Positions 8,232-17,256 are shown, counted from the stretch's first letter. The stretch: DNA of 64,000 bases from Pinibacter aurantiacus (GCF_019130065.1 NZ_JAHSPG010000002.1:372001-436000), one strand, 5' to 3'. Notes: generated from the sequence alone by a model not told the origin. Made by a program: numbers and translations.

Positions 8232-10076
8232 GTGAGTCGTAAAGAAGAATTATTACAGGACGTAGTGATAAAGTTTGCCGGAGACAGTGGAGATGGGATG
8301 CAGCTGACAGGAACGCAGTTTACCAACAATACGGCCCTGATGGGAATTGACTTAGCCACATTCCCCGATTTTCCAGCCGAAATACGTGCGCCGCAAGGTA
8401 CTTTGCCAGGTGTGAGTGGATACCAGTTGCGCTTTTCCAGCGACCGTGTATTTACGCCCGGCGACGAGTGCGACGTGCTGGTGGCCATGAATGCCGCGGC
8501 CCTAAAAGCAAATTTGAAAAGCCTGAAAAAAGGCGGTAAAATAATCGTAAACACCGATGGTTTTGATGCGAAAAATTTGCGTCTTGCCAATTATCCTGAC
8601 GGTGTAAACCCCATCAACGATGACAGCCTGAGCAGTTATGAGGTTATTAAAATGGATGTAACCAAAATGACCCGCGAAGCGCTGAAAGAATATGAACTGG
8701 GTACAAAAGAAAAGGACCGTGCAAAGAACATGTTTGTGCTTGGGTTCCTTTACTGGATGTACAACCGCGATATGGACAGTTCGATCAAATTCCTTGAAGA
8801 TAAATTCGGTAAAAAAGAAGTTATCCTGAATAGCAACATCAAAGCGTTGCAGGCAGGTTTCAACTTTGGTGATACTACAGAAACGTTTACTACTACCTAC
8901 CGTGTAGAAAAAGCGAAAATGCAGCCCGGTACTTATCGCTCCATCATGGGCAACCAGGCTGTAGCAATGGGTTTGATAGCGGCTTCGCAAAAAAGCGGGT
9001 TGCCTTTGTTCCTGGGAACATATCCAATCACACCAGCTTCAGATATTTTGCATGAGTTGAGCCGTCACAAGTCATTTGGCGTGCGCACCTTCCAGGCAGA
9101 AGATGAGATTGCCGGTATTACCGCCGCGATCGGTGCTGCTTATGGTGGTTCTTTAGGTGTAACAACAACTTCTGGTCCCGGTATGGCATTGAAAACAGAA
9201 GCAATGGGACTGGCAGTGATGCTGGAAATTCCTTTGCTGATTGTGAACATTCAACGCGGAGGCCCTTCCACAGGTTTGCCAACAAAAACAGAACAAAGTG
9301 ATTTGTTGCAAGCGTATTACGGACGTAACGGCGAATGCCCGATGCCTGTAATTTCTGCTTCTACACCGAGCGATTGTTTTGCGACTGTTTACGAAGCGGT
9401 GAGAATTGCAGTGCAACACATGACACCGGTTATTTTCCTAAGCGACGGTTATATTGCCAACGGTGCCGAGCCTTGGAAATTCCCAAAAGCTGATGACCTG
9501 CAGGAAATAAAAGTGAAGTTCAAAACAGAACTTGGTCATGAAGAAGAAAAATTCCAACCATACCTGCGCGATGAAAAACTGGTTCGTCCATGGGCCATTC
9601 CCGGAACACCCGGTTTAGAGCACCGCATCGGAGGTTTGGAAAAACAAAATATTACTGGTAACGTAAGCTACGATCCTGAGAACCACCAGCTGATGGTGAA
9701 GATTCGCCAGGAGAAAGTAGATAAAATTGCAGACTATATTCCAGACCAACAACTAGACAGCGGTCCTGAAAAAGGTAAAGTGCTGGTGCTAGGCTGGGGT
9801 TCCACATATGGTGCGATTAAGAGTGCCGTATCGGAAATTCAAGCCGAAGGCCATGCAGTAAGTCATGCGCACATAAAATACCTTCGTCCGTTCCCGAAAA
9901 ATCTTGGTGATCTCATCAAGAAGTTTGATAAAGTATTGATACCAGAAATCAACAATGGTCAATTAATAAAAATCATCCGCGAACAATTCCTGATCGACGC
10001 CAAAGGTTACAACAAGATCATGGGCGTTCCGATTACAAAAGGAGAATTGGTAGAAGCGATTAAGGGAATGTTATAA
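8232..10076 (+). CDS. korA: 2-oxoacid:ferredoxin oxidoreductase, fused gamma-alpha subunit (KorA-like)
   Basis: A 614-residue fusion with a GTG start. Residues about 1-190 are the gamma domain (KFAGDSGDGMQLTG at 13-26), and from about 215 on the alpha subunit, with GTYPITPASDILHEL near 265, a typical transketolase-like pyrimidine-binding region, and RGGPSTGLPTKTEQSDL near 345. The complete enzyme oxidises 2-oxoglutarate or a related 2-oxoacid with CoA and ferredoxin, using thiamine diphosphate and an iron-sulphur cluster held by the beta subunit. The beta gene, usually next door in Bacteroidota, is absent here: a strong terminator follows and the next gene is a HIT protein. The exact 2-oxoacid is inferred from family resemblance. 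Confidence 0.9.
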   Translation: MSRKEELLQDVVIKFAGDSGDGMQLTGTQFTNNTALMGIDLATFPDFPAEIRAPQGTLPGVSGYQLRFSSDRVFTPGDECDVLVAMNAAALKANLKSLKKGGKIIVNTDGFDAKNLRLANYPDGVNPINDDSLSSYEVIKMDVTKMTREALKEYELGTKEKDRAKNMFVLGFLYWMYNRDMDSSIKFLEDKFGKKEVILNSNIKALQAGFNFGDTTETFTTTYRVEKAKMQPGTYRSIMGNQAVAMGLIAASQKSGLPLFLGTYPITPASDILHELSRHKSFGVRTFQAEDEIAGITAAIGAAYGGSLGVTTTSGPGMALKTEAMGLAVMLEIPLLIVNIQRGGPSTGLPTKTEQSDLLQAYYGRNGECPMPVISASTPSDCFATVYEAVRIAVQHMTPVIFLSDGYIANGAEPWKFPKADDLQEIKVKFKTELGHEEEKFQPYLRDEKLVRPWAIPGTPGLEHRIGGLEKQNITGNVSYDPENHQLMVKIRQEKVDKIADYIPDQQLDSGPEKGKVLVLGWGSTYGAIKSAVSEIQAEGHAVSHAHIKYLRPFPKNLGDLIKKFDKVLIPEINNGQLIKIIREQFLIDAKGYNKIMGVPITKGELVEAIKGML

Positions 10077-10080
10077 TGAT

Positions 10081-10272
10081 CGTGAAGCGTCAATCGTGAA
10101 ACGTGAATTGGCCTCCGAAAAATTAATTCATTCAACAAATGAAACAAAAAAAAGCTTGTCATCAATAGTGACAAGCTTTTTTGTTATCGCCGGTGAATCT
10201 CAGACCTGTCCAAGCTAATTTCGCACAGCGAAAATAAACCACCCATTCACGATTGACGATTCACCTTTCACG
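10081..10272. repeat. Inverted repeat, word CGTGAA/TTCACG, enclosing a terminator
   Basis: CGTGAAGCGTCAATCGTGAA and extension (10081-10108) is mirrored by ATTCACGATTGACGATTCAC and extension (10245-10272). The arms flank 136 bp that contain a separate intrinsic terminator. The right arm contributes the TTG of the putative promoter of the next gene. Confidence 0.85.
10148..10182 (+). terminator. Intrinsic terminator after korA
   Basis: AAAAAAGCTTGTCA (10148-10161) and TGACAAGCTTTTTT (10169-10182) form a perfect 14-bp stem with a 7-nt loop and a run of T. It should end the korA transcript. Confidence 0.9.
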
Positions 10273-10282
10273 ATTAATTTTG
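10253..10282 (+). promoter_or_regulatory. Promoter of the HIT gene
   Basis: TTG at 10253-10255, 19-bp spacer, TAATTTTG at 10275-10282, ending 24 bp before the ATG at 10307. It matches the Bacteroidota consensus well. The TTG lies within the right arm of the surrounding inverted repeat. Confidence 0.6.
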
Positions 10283-10306
10283 GACAACACTCAAACTCAC
10301 GTCACC

Positions 10307-10696
10307 ATGACCATCTTTTCAAAAATAATAGCCGGCGAAATTCCTTCTTATAAAATTGCAGAGAACGATAATTTTTATGCATTCCTCGACATTTTCCCCC
10401 TGGTGGAAGGTCACACGCTCGTAGTACCAAAAGTAGAAACAGATAAGTTTTTTGATGTGGCTGATGAGTACATGAGTGAATACCTCATATTCGCAAAACG
10501 CATTGCACACGCAATAGAAAAAGCCGTTCCTTGTAATCGTATAGGCGTAAGCGTTGTAGGTCTTGAAGTGCCACATGCGCACTTACATCTTATTCCCATC
10601 AACAGTGCAAATGATATGAACTTCGCGAACGCAAAACTGAAACTGTCTCCGGAAGAGTTTAAGAAAATACAGGAAAAGATTGTGAAGGAACTGTAA
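10307..10696 (+). CDS. HIT family nucleotide hydrolase
   Basis: I choose the ATG at 10307 (129 residues); the frame opens further upstream, but only through the promoter and repeat. The histidine triad H90-A-H-L-H94 followed by LIPI is complete. HIT proteins hydrolyse purine nucleotide phosphoramidates or related adenylated compounds through the central histidine. Length and sequence fit the bacterial HinT-like group. The gene is monocistronic, with a perfect hairpin downstream shared with convergent ruvC. Confidence 0.92.
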   Translation: MTIFSKIIAGEIPSYKIAENDNFYAFLDIFPLVEGHTLVVPKVETDKFFDVADEYMSEYLIFAKRIAHAIEKAVPCNRIGVSVVGLEVPHAHLHLIPINSANDMNFANAKLKLSPEEFKKIQEKIVKEL

Positions 10697-10718
10697 CCGC
10701 AAAGGACTCAAAGTTCTG

Positions 10719-10765
10719 CGCAAAGGAAACGAAGACAAGTTGATAATATCTTCGTTTCCTTTGCG
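10719..10765. terminator. Hairpin between convergent HIT and ruvC genes
   Basis: CGCAAAGGAAACGAAGA (10719-10735) and its exact complement (10749-10765) give a 17-bp stem with a 13-nt loop, followed by TTTTA. Plausible bidirectional terminator. A lone right arm of the CACTAAGG-type repeat follows at about 10828-10863. Confidence 0.7.
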
Positions 10766-10879
10766 TTTTATGAATTTACTTTCAGTCAGGGTGTACTTTC
10801 TTCGCGGTTAAAAAATGAATTATCTCTTAGTGAGGCTTAGTGTCATTAGTGCCTTAGTGGTGAACTCAGGTGTAGCACC

Positions 10880-11446
10880 CTACATTATCTTAATCCTATC
10901 CGCATTCTGTTTAATGAAATCTTCCCAACCCTTCATTTTTTTCGCATCGGCCATAAGTGGGTTGGAAGTTTGATAGTGGTGGCAAATTGCAACAGCGAGC
11001 GCATCGGTAGCATCAAAAAACTTAGGCTTATCCTCAATAGTGACAATACGCTGCACCATTTTCCAAACTTGTTCTTTATCCGCATTACCATTTCCGGTAA
11101 CGGATTGCTTTACTTTTTTGGGAGAATATTCGCAAACTTCAAGCCCGGCTTGCATAGCGGCGGCAATGGCCACACCCTGCGCACGTCCCAGCTTGAGCAT
11201 ACTTTGTACGTTTTTACCATAAAAGGGCGCCTCAATTGCAAAAGAAGTCGGCTTGTGCTGAACAATAATTTCTGCAACTTTGCGGTAAATCATTTCCAGG
11301 CGATGGTACATATGTTTCTTGCTGCTTAAAGAAAGAACATCCATCTCAACAAGACGGATAGTGTTACCGGTAACATGTATTATGCCATATCCCATTACCA
11401 GAGTACCAGGATCTATACCTAAAATTATTTTCGGAGCCTTTTGCAA
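10880..11446 (-). CDS. ruvC: Holliday junction resolvase RuvC
   Basis: The 188 residues start LGIDPGT, giving acidic residue D12; E72 (IEAPFYGKN) and D145/D148 (DATDALAVAICHH) complete the RNase H-like active site. It cleaves four-way junctions during recombination with RuvAB. No ATG precedes the conserved core in frame, so a TTG start at 11446 is used. The C-terminus carries an extra basic tail of about 20 residues (MKGWEDFIKQNADRIKIM). It is divergent from the flippase-like gene with only 23 bp between starts. Confidence 0.93.
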   Translation of the reverse strand: MQKAPKIILGIDPGTLVMGYGIIHVTGNTIRLVEMDVLSLSSKKHMYHRLEMIYRKVAEIIVQHKPTSFAIEAPFYGKNVQSMLKLGRAQGVAIAAAMQAGLEVCEYSPKKVKQSVTGNGNADKEQVWKMVQRIVTIEDKPKFFDATDALAVAICHHYQTSNPLMADAKKMKGWEDFIKQNADRIKIM

Positions 11447-11469
11447 ATAGGAGTTTATTTTTGAAGAGA

Positions 11470-12477
11470 ATGTCGATATATAGCCACAAAAATATCAAAA
11501 AGTTTGTCAATTATTTTTTAGGTCCCATATTGTTTGTATGGTTGTCATATTCTTTATACCGACAAATTAAAAATCAGCCCGATCTTGGACTCTCATTACA
11601 CAACATGAAACTCTCCTTAACAGGTAGTGATTCATGGAAACTTTACCTGTTACTTATTCTCACATTTGTGAATTGGGGAATAGAAGCAAGAAAGTGGCAG
11701 ATACTAATGCTCACGCTTGAAAAAACAACGTGGTGGCGCGCAATGAAAGCTTCATTGTCGGGCGTGGCATTTGCCATCAACACACCTAACAGAATCGGTG
11801 AATATGGCGGAAGGGTTTTGTACGTAAAAGAAGGGCACCGCATCCAGGCTGTTTCACTTGCCATTGCCGGAAGTTTCAGCCAATTGATCATTACATTCAT
11901 GATGGGCTGTTTTGGACTTGTTTACTTTTTAAACTTTGTGCCACACAATATATCTAAGAGTTGGCCGTCTTATCAGTTTTGGATAAGAATTACTTTGGCA
12001 GGCGGATCTGTTGTAACGGTATTATGTTTGCTATTATACTTCCGTCTGTCGTGGTTAACAAAATCGATAGAAAAAATACCTCGCATAGGAAAGCGAATTC
12101 ATCAAATCGCTATCTTAGAAGAGTTGGGTGTTACGAGATTGTTAAGAGTTTTTGCTTTGTCATTCATCCGTTATTGCGTATTCATTTTTCAATATATATT
12201 GATACTGCAATTGATGGATGTTGACATGAACAGCTGGCAAATTGCGTGGACCGTGAGTGTAATGTTTTTGATCTTGGCCCTTATTCCGACTATAGCATTG
12301 GCAGAAGTTGGCATTCGCGGTCAGCTAAGCATACAATTGTTTGGATTGTTTACCACAAATAATGTGGGCGTAATTGCGGGAACCATTGGTATTTGGTTTA
12401 TTAACCTTGTAGTTCCGGCGATAGTGGGTAGTTTATTAATTTTAGGAATCAAAATATATTCAGGCAAGGACCAATAG
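11470..12477 (+). CDS. Lysylphosphatidylglycerol synthase-like / flippase-domain membrane protein
   Basis: Starting at the ATG at 11470 (335 residues), the protein has about eight hydrophobic segments and the signature NRIGEYGGRVLYVKEG near residues 101-117, typical of the UPF0104/AglD-MprF transmembrane family. These proteins are membrane flippase-like domains without the catalytic MprF synthase part; the substrate here is unknown. The DUF3108 gene follows after 26 bp, suggesting a two-gene operon acting at the cell envelope. Confidence 0.8.
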   Translation: MSIYSHKNIKKFVNYFLGPILFVWLSYSLYRQIKNQPDLGLSLHNMKLSLTGSDSWKLYLLLILTFVNWGIEARKWQILMLTLEKTTWWRAMKASLSGVAFAINTPNRIGEYGGRVLYVKEGHRIQAVSLAIAGSFSQLIITFMMGCFGLVYFLNFVPHNISKSWPSYQFWIRITLAGGSVVTVLCLLLYFRLSWLTKSIEKIPRIGKRIHQIAILEELGVTRLLRVFALSFIRYCVFIFQYILILQLMDVDMNSWQIAWTVSVMFLILALIPTIALAEVGIRGQLSIQLFGLFTTNNVGVIAGTIGIWFINLVVPAIVGSLLILGIKIYSGKDQ

Positions 12478-12503
12478 CCTGGGATCAAATAAAAAACCGG
12501 CAG

Positions 12504-13304
12504 ATGCGTAAATTTTTTTTAATTGCTCTGATAACCTTATTTGTTTTACCTCTTACTAATGCACTCAATGCGGGTGATGATTTTTGTGGCCTGAAGAATA
12601 CAGCCTTTAATACCGGTGAATATTTAAACTATAAAGTATACTATACACTTGGCGTATATGTGGCGGCAGGGGAAGCAAACTTTAATGTTTCACTTGAAAA
12701 ATTTAATAACAGACCGGTTTACCACGTTGTAGGGGATGGCTCCACATACAGTTTTTATGACAATTTTTTTAAAGTGCGCGACAGGTACGAAAGTTATGTG
12801 GATACGGCAACGCTGCAACCTTTAAAATTCATACGGAACATAAACGAGGGTGGTTATAAAAAATACGAAAATGTAACCTTCAATAAAACAGCGAACACCG
12901 CAGTTACCAACAATGGAGTGTTTAAAGTGCCCGCATGCATACAGGACGTAATCAGCGCCATTTATTATGCCCGCAATATAGATTTCAACAAATACAAACC
13001 GGAAGATAAAATTCCTTTCAGTATGTTTCTGGACAACGAAGTGTACAACCTGTATGTTCGTTATTTAGGAAAGGAAAAAATAAAAACGAAATACGGCACC
13101 TTCAATGCCATCAAGTTCAAACCGCTCCTCATCAAAGGCACCATATTCGAAGGCGGTGAAAAAATGAACGTTTGGGTAAGCGACGACGGCAACCATATTC
13201 CACTGCGAGTAGAAAGCCCCATCAGCGTGGGAAGCGTAAAAGTGGACATGATGGGGTACAGGAATTTGCGCTATCCGCTGACTTCGATGATAAGCCTGAA
13301 ATAA
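12504..13304 (+). CDS. DUF3108 family envelope protein
   Basis: A 266-residue protein with an N-terminal signal peptide (about 1-22). The features are NTGEYLNYKVYYTLGVYVAAG near residues 35-55 and a C-terminal half of antiparallel beta segments (GEKMNVWVSDDGNHIPLRVE), which is the DUF3108 layout. Members are periplasmic or outer-membrane-facing with no known enzyme activity. It is probably cotranscribed with the upstream membrane protein and is followed by a 32-nt-arm inverted repeat that separates it from pheT. Confidence 0.85.
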   Translation: MRKFFLIALITLFVLPLTNALNAGDDFCGLKNTAFNTGEYLNYKVYYTLGVYVAAGEANFNVSLEKFNNRPVYHVVGDGSTYSFYDNFFKVRDRYESYVDTATLQPLKFIRNINEGGYKKYENVTFNKTANTAVTNNGVFKVPACIQDVISAIYYARNIDFNKYKPEDKIPFSMFLDNEVYNLYVRYLGKEKIKTKYGTFNAIKFKPLLIKGTIFEGGEKMNVWVSDDGNHIPLRVESPISVGSVKVDMMGYRNLRYPLTSMISLK

Positions 13305-13471
13305 TAACTGAATAGACTGAATAACTGAATAACTGAGGTTTCAGGCGCGACTTTGCGTTCGAATTTCAATTATTCAATAATTCAATGATTCGGTTATTGG
13401 CCCGGTTGAGCTTTTTAGCGCAGGATTGTCGTTAAACATCAGTTATTCAGTTATTCAGTCATTCAGTTATT
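13305..13471. repeat. Inverted repeat, word AATAACTG
   Basis: The left arm at 13305-13337 consists of about four AATAACTG/ATAGACTG units. The right arm at 13440-13471 is its complement with one base inserted or deleted. Loop about 100 nt, itself containing extra CAATTATT/TTCAATG units. The last units of the right arm overlap the -33 element of pheT. Confidence 0.88.
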
Positions 13472-13499
13472 GCCTTTCCTCTCTCTTTCCGTATTTTTG
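13470..13499 (+). promoter_or_regulatory. Promoter of pheT
   Basis: TTG at 13470-13472, 19-bp spacer, TATTTTTG at 13492-13499, 25 bp before the ATG at 13525. The TTG is supplied by the end of the inverted-repeat right arm. Confidence 0.6.
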
Positions 13500-13524
13500 A
13501 GCCCTCGAAAAAGAGAATACTACG

Positions 13525-15948
13525 ATGACGATAAGTTATAACTGGCTGAGTGAATATTTACCGGTATCCCTGGAGCCGGAAAGATTGTCTAAGATCCTCA
13601 CTTCCATAGGACTAGAAGTTGAAAGTTTGGAAAAATACGAATCTGTAAAAGGCGGCCTTGAAGGTCTTGTAATAGGCGAAGTTTTGGAATGCGAGCAGCA
13701 CCCAAACGCCGATAAACTAAAAGTTACCAAAGTAAACATAGGAAGCGGCGATCCTCTGCAGGTTGTTTGCGGAGCACCAAACGTGGCTGCGGGACAAAAA
13801 GTAGTGGTGGCAACCGTTGGCACAACTATTTACCCTTCCACCGGCGATCCGCTGACCATGAAAGTGGCAAAAATTCGCGGAGTGGAAAGCTACGGGATGA
13901 TCTGCGCAGAAGACGAAGTGGGCATGGGCCAGAGCCACGCGGGAATTATGGTATTACCTGCTACTGTGAAAGTAGGAATGCCTGCTGCTGAATACTTCCA
14001 GCCTTACACAGACTTTGTTTACGAGATAGGCCTTACGCCAAACAGAATGGACGCAATGAGCCATCTGGGGGTTGCCCGCGACGTATGTGCGTACCTAACG
14101 CACCACGACAAAGGTGATCAGCGTGTAAAAGCGCCTTCAGTAAACGCTTTTAAAGTAGAAAATCATAATCTGCCGATCTCTGTAACAATAGAAAACAAAA
14201 CGGCTTGCCAGCGTTACGCTGGTGTAAGCATTTCTGGCGTTACCATCAAAGAATCTCCGAAATGGCTGAAAGACAAATTGCAAGCCATCGGTTTGAGACC
14301 AATCAATAACATTGTTGACATCACCAACTTTGTACTGCACGAAACAGGACAGCCTCTGCACGCTTTCGACGCGGATGCAGTTACCGGCAAAAAAGTAATT
14401 GTAAAAAATCTGCCGCAGGATACCGTTTTCGTAACACTTGATGAGAAAGAAAGAAAATTAAGCAGCGAGGACTTGATGATCTGCAATGAAACAGAACCAA
14501 TGTGTATTGCAGGCGTATTTGGTGGTTTGAAAAGCGGTGTGAAGGAAACGACAACAAATATTTTCCTTGAAAGCGCATGGTTCAACCCGACCAGCATTCG
14601 TAAAACATCGTTCCGTCACGGCTTGCGTACAGATGCCGCCACACGTTTTGAAAAAGGCGTGGACATCTCGGCGACTGTAAATGTTTTGAAAAGAGCAGCT
14701 TTGCTGATTAAAGAAGTTGCAGGCGGCGAAATTTCATCTGACCTTGTTGACGTTTACCCGCAGCCCAAAGACAAGACTTCGGTTTCTATCAAATATCACT
14801 ACCTGAGAAGATTAAGCGGTAAAAGCTACCACAGCGATACAGTTAAAAAAATACTGGAAGCTCTGGGTTTTGAAGTGGTAAAAGATGGCATCGACGAACT
14901 TTTCCTTTTGGTTCCTTACAGCAAACCGGACATTTCCATTCCTGCCGATATCGTGGAAGAAATTTTGCGCATTGACGGATTGGATAACGTAACCATTCCG
15001 CATGCAATTACCATTAGCCCGGCGGTAGAAGCAGATCGCGTGAAGGAGTCTTTCAGGACGAAAGTGGCTAATTACCTGGTAGGACAAGGTTTTAGCGAGA
15101 TCATGACAAACTCCATTACAAACAGCAAATATTATTCTGAAGAAGTTTTGCAACACACCGTAAAACTCATGAATAACCTAAGCGTTGAGTTGGATATTAT
15201 GCGTCCTGCTATGCTGGAAACAGGTTTGGAAAGCGTAGCGCACAATATCAACAGGAAAAACAATAACCTGAGCTTTTTTGAGTTCGGTAAAACATACTCT
15301 ACTTCAGGCGTTGGTCATTATGACGAGCAAGAGCATCTTACCTTGTTCATCAGTGGCAATGCCAGTGAAGATAGCTGGAAACAAAAAGCGGTTAAATCTG
15401 ACATCTACAGATTGAAGGGTGTGGCCGCATCTATTTTGAAATTGGCAGGAATTGAGAATGCTACATTTGAAGCATTGAACGATGGAAAAATTGAAGGCCT
15501 TGCAGCAAAAGTAAATGGCAAACATTTGCTTTCATTGGGCACTGTTGCAAAGAAAACACGCGAAAGATTTGATATCAAGCAGGAAGTGTTGTTTTCTGAT
15601 TTCGATTGGAAATTGTTGCGTGAAATTGTTGCGAAAAAGCAAATCTCTTTCACGGAATTACCAAAGCAACTACCTGTTCAGCGTGACCTTGCCATCATTG
15701 TGGACAAATCTTTGCCATTTGAAGCTGTGGAAAAAGCTGTGAAGAATGCGAAGGCTTCCAAATTGCAAAACGTTAGTTTGTTTGATATATTTGAAAGCGA
15801 TAAGCTAGGTACAAATAAAAAATCAATGGCCGTAAGTTTCAGTTTCCTTGACGAAGAAAAAACACTTACCGATAAGGAAATCGACAGCATGATGAGCAAG
15901 ATCATGGCATCTGTTGAAAAGGAACTGCAGGCTGAGATTAGAAAATAG
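13525..15948 (+). CDS. pheT: Phenylalanine--tRNA ligase beta subunit
   Basis: The 807 residues match a full-length bacterial PheT. The order is an N-terminal tRNA-binding OB domain (about 40-155, CEQHPNADKLKVTKVNIG), B3/B4 editing domain (about 215-400), B5 domain (about 405-475), catalytic-like core, and a C-terminal ferredoxin-fold anticodon-binding domain (about 713-806, QRDLAIIVDKSLPFEAVEKA). It joins with PheS to charge tRNA-Phe. pheS is not in this window, as is common where the two genes are separated. It is transcribed from its own promoter. Confidence 0.97.
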   Translation: MTISYNWLSEYLPVSLEPERLSKILTSIGLEVESLEKYESVKGGLEGLVIGEVLECEQHPNADKLKVTKVNIGSGDPLQVVCGAPNVAAGQKVVVATVGTTIYPSTGDPLTMKVAKIRGVESYGMICAEDEVGMGQSHAGIMVLPATVKVGMPAAEYFQPYTDFVYEIGLTPNRMDAMSHLGVARDVCAYLTHHDKGDQRVKAPSVNAFKVENHNLPISVTIENKTACQRYAGVSISGVTIKESPKWLKDKLQAIGLRPINNIVDITNFVLHETGQPLHAFDADAVTGKKVIVKNLPQDTVFVTLDEKERKLSSEDLMICNETEPMCIAGVFGGLKSGVKETTTNIFLESAWFNPTSIRKTSFRHGLRTDAATRFEKGVDISATVNVLKRAALLIKEVAGGEISSDLVDVYPQPKDKTSVSIKYHYLRRLSGKSYHSDTVKKILEALGFEVVKDGIDELFLLVPYSKPDISIPADIVEEILRIDGLDNVTIPHAITISPAVEADRVKESFRTKVANYLVGQGFSEIMTNSITNSKYYSEEVLQHTVKLMNNLSVELDIMRPAMLETGLESVAHNINRKNNNLSFFEFGKTYSTSGVGHYDEQEHLTLFISGNASEDSWKQKAVKSDIYRLKGVAASILKLAGIENATFEALNDGKIEGLAAKVNGKHLLSLGTVAKKTRERFDIKQEVLFSDFDWKLLREIVAKKQISFTELPKQLPVQRDLAIIVDKSLPFEAVEKAVKNAKASKLQNVSLFDIFESDKLGTNKKSMAVSFSFLDEEKTLTDKEIDSMMSKIMASVEKELQAEIRK

Positions 15949-16069
15949 AGTTGTTAGTTTATAGTTGTTAGTTGTTAGACTTAAGGTGTTGCATACAGGA
16001 AAAGGTGGAAACATACTTTTTATATGAGCACAGAATGTCTAACAACTAATAACCAACAACTAACAACTC
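15948..16069. repeat. Inverted repeat, word GTTGTTAG
   Basis: GAGTTGTTAGTTTATAGTTG and extension (15948-15980) starts one base after the first two bases of the pheT stop and pairs with GTCTAACAACTAATAACC and extension (16037-16069). It spans almost the whole pheT to coiled-coil-gene interval. Confidence 0.88.
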
Positions 16070-16085
16070 TCTTACGACACCAACT

Positions 16086-16373
16086 ATGGAACCACTACAG
16101 GAACACATCAGGCGCATACAAGAAAAACTTCAGCAATTGGTGAAGCAATACAGCGCATTGCAAAAAGAAAATGAAAAGCTTTCATTGCAATTGAGCCTGT
16201 TAAAGGAAAAAGAGAGTATTCAACATCAACAAATAGATGAGCTCAACCAACAGGTATCGCTTTTAAAAGCGGCCAAAAGCGGTATGAGCGAAGAAGATAA
16301 AAAGGACTTCGAAAAACGCATCAATCAATACCTCAAGGAAATTGATAAATGCATAGCCATGTTACAAGAGTAG
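16086..16373 (+). CDS. Small coiled-coil protein upstream of zapA
   Basis: A 95-residue protein that is nearly all heptad-like helix (EHIRRIQEKLQQLVKQYSAL and on, then KENEKLSLQLSLLKEKE), a long coiled coil without a signal peptide. Its position 68 bp upstream of zapA suggests a divisome-linked role, perhaps analogous to the coiled-coil protein ZapB, but the sequence does not identify it as ZapB. Coexpression with zapA is likely. Confidence 0.75.
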   Translation: MEPLQEHIRRIQEKLQQLVKQYSALQKENEKLSLQLSLLKEKESIQHQQIDELNQQVSLLKAAKSGMSEEDKKDFEKRINQYLKEIDKCIAMLQE

Positions 16374-16441
16374 GGATTCAGACAAGAAATGCATTTTACA
16401 CTCGTTTAAATCCTGATTCCTAATTTCTAATTCCTCCCAAG

Positions 16442-16732
16442 ATGTCAGATCAACTCATTCCCATCAACATAGTCATCGGCGACAGAACTTATCGTATTAA
16501 GATCGATACAAAAGATGAAGAAGCGGTAAGGCACACTGTAAAAATTATCAACGATAAAATTGTTGAGTTCAAAACGAACTTTGCAGGTAAAGACATGCAG
16601 GATTATGTGGCCATGGTTATGGTTTGGTACGCCACACTGCAAATTCCGCAAACCAATCAACAAATTGTAGAAGGGGAAATGCTGCAAAAATTACAATCGC
16701 TGGAAAGTGCGCTGGATAAGGCATTGGAATGA
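16442..16732 (+). CDS. zapA: Cell division protein ZapA
   Basis: A 96-residue protein with the ZapA N-terminal beta region (NIVIGDRTYRIKIDTKDEEA, residues about 8-27) and a C-terminal helix forming the dimer/tetramer coiled coil (MLQKLQSLESALDKALE). ZapA binds FtsZ and bundles filaments at the Z ring. The gene is preceded by the small coiled-coil gene and followed by an inverted repeat. Confidence 0.88.
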   Translation: MSDQLIPINIVIGDRTYRIKIDTKDEEAVRHTVKIINDKIVEFKTNFAGKDMQDYVAMVMVWYATLQIPQTNQQIVEGEMLQKLQSLESALDKALE

Positions 16733-16737
16733 TCTCC

Positions 16738-16833
16738 GTAGAGACGCGTGAAAACGCATCTCCGCGCAATCAACGACGCTGCAAACTTTCGGAAACGCTG
16801 TATTTCAGGAGACGCGTTTTTACGCGTCTCTAC
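16738..16833. repeat. Inverted repeat, GAGACGCGT type
   Basis: GTAGAGACGCGTGAAAACGC and extension (16738-16763) pairs with GGAGACGCGTTTTTACGCGT and extension (16808-16833), 24 of 26 positions complementary. It fills the convergent space between zapA and the YraN gene and is much more GC-rich than the other repeats. Confidence 0.88.
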
Positions 16834-16839
16834 AGAACA

Positions 16840-17217
16840 TCAAATCCGCACATTTCCCGCGCCCACCCAAACATCCTCCATAAAATGAAATTGCGGATCG
16901 TGTCCGTTAACGAGGGTGATAGAGAGAATATCATGTTGCACCCATTTCCAGCCTGTATTCATTTGCAAATAGGCATTTGCTGCAACAGACAATCGTTTGA
17001 CTTTATCGGCAGAAACACTTTCCTCTGGCAAGCCGAACGTTTTGCTGCTTCTTGTTTTTACTTCGATGAAATGAATGGTGTCTTTTAACGAAGCGATAAT
17101 GTCAATTTCGTAACGCCCGTGGCGCCAGTTACGCTCAATAATCGTGAAGCCTTTATCTTCCAAAAATTTTGCTCCAAATAATTCTCCGGTTTTTCCCAGT
17201 TCATTATGATATGACAT
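16840..17217 (-). CDS. YraN/UPF0102 family endonuclease-like protein
   Basis: A 125-residue protein with the YraN layout: N-terminal LGKTGELFGAKFLEDKGF, then NWRHGRYEIDIIA and FIEVKTRSS. These provide the E-x-D...E-x-K core of the restriction-endonuclease-like fold (residues about 37-56). The family is a predicted nuclease with an uncertain cellular role. It is divergent from manA with 39 bp between starts. Confidence 0.9.
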   Translation of the reverse strand: MSYHNELGKTGELFGAKFLEDKGFTIIERNWRHGRYEIDIIASLKDTIHFIEVKTRSSKTFGLPEESVSADKVKRLSVAANAYLQMNTGWKWVQHDILSITLVNGHDPQFHFMEDVWVGAGNVRI

Positions 17218-17256
17218 ACAATTTTTTGTTTTCTTTGGTGCGCGAAAAATAATACT

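Noticed and set aside
16733-16850. 6S RNA (ssrS) downstream of zapA
   Set aside because: In other bacteria ssrS follows zapA, but this interval is a GAGACGCGT-type inverted repeat with no 6S-like bulged structure visible.
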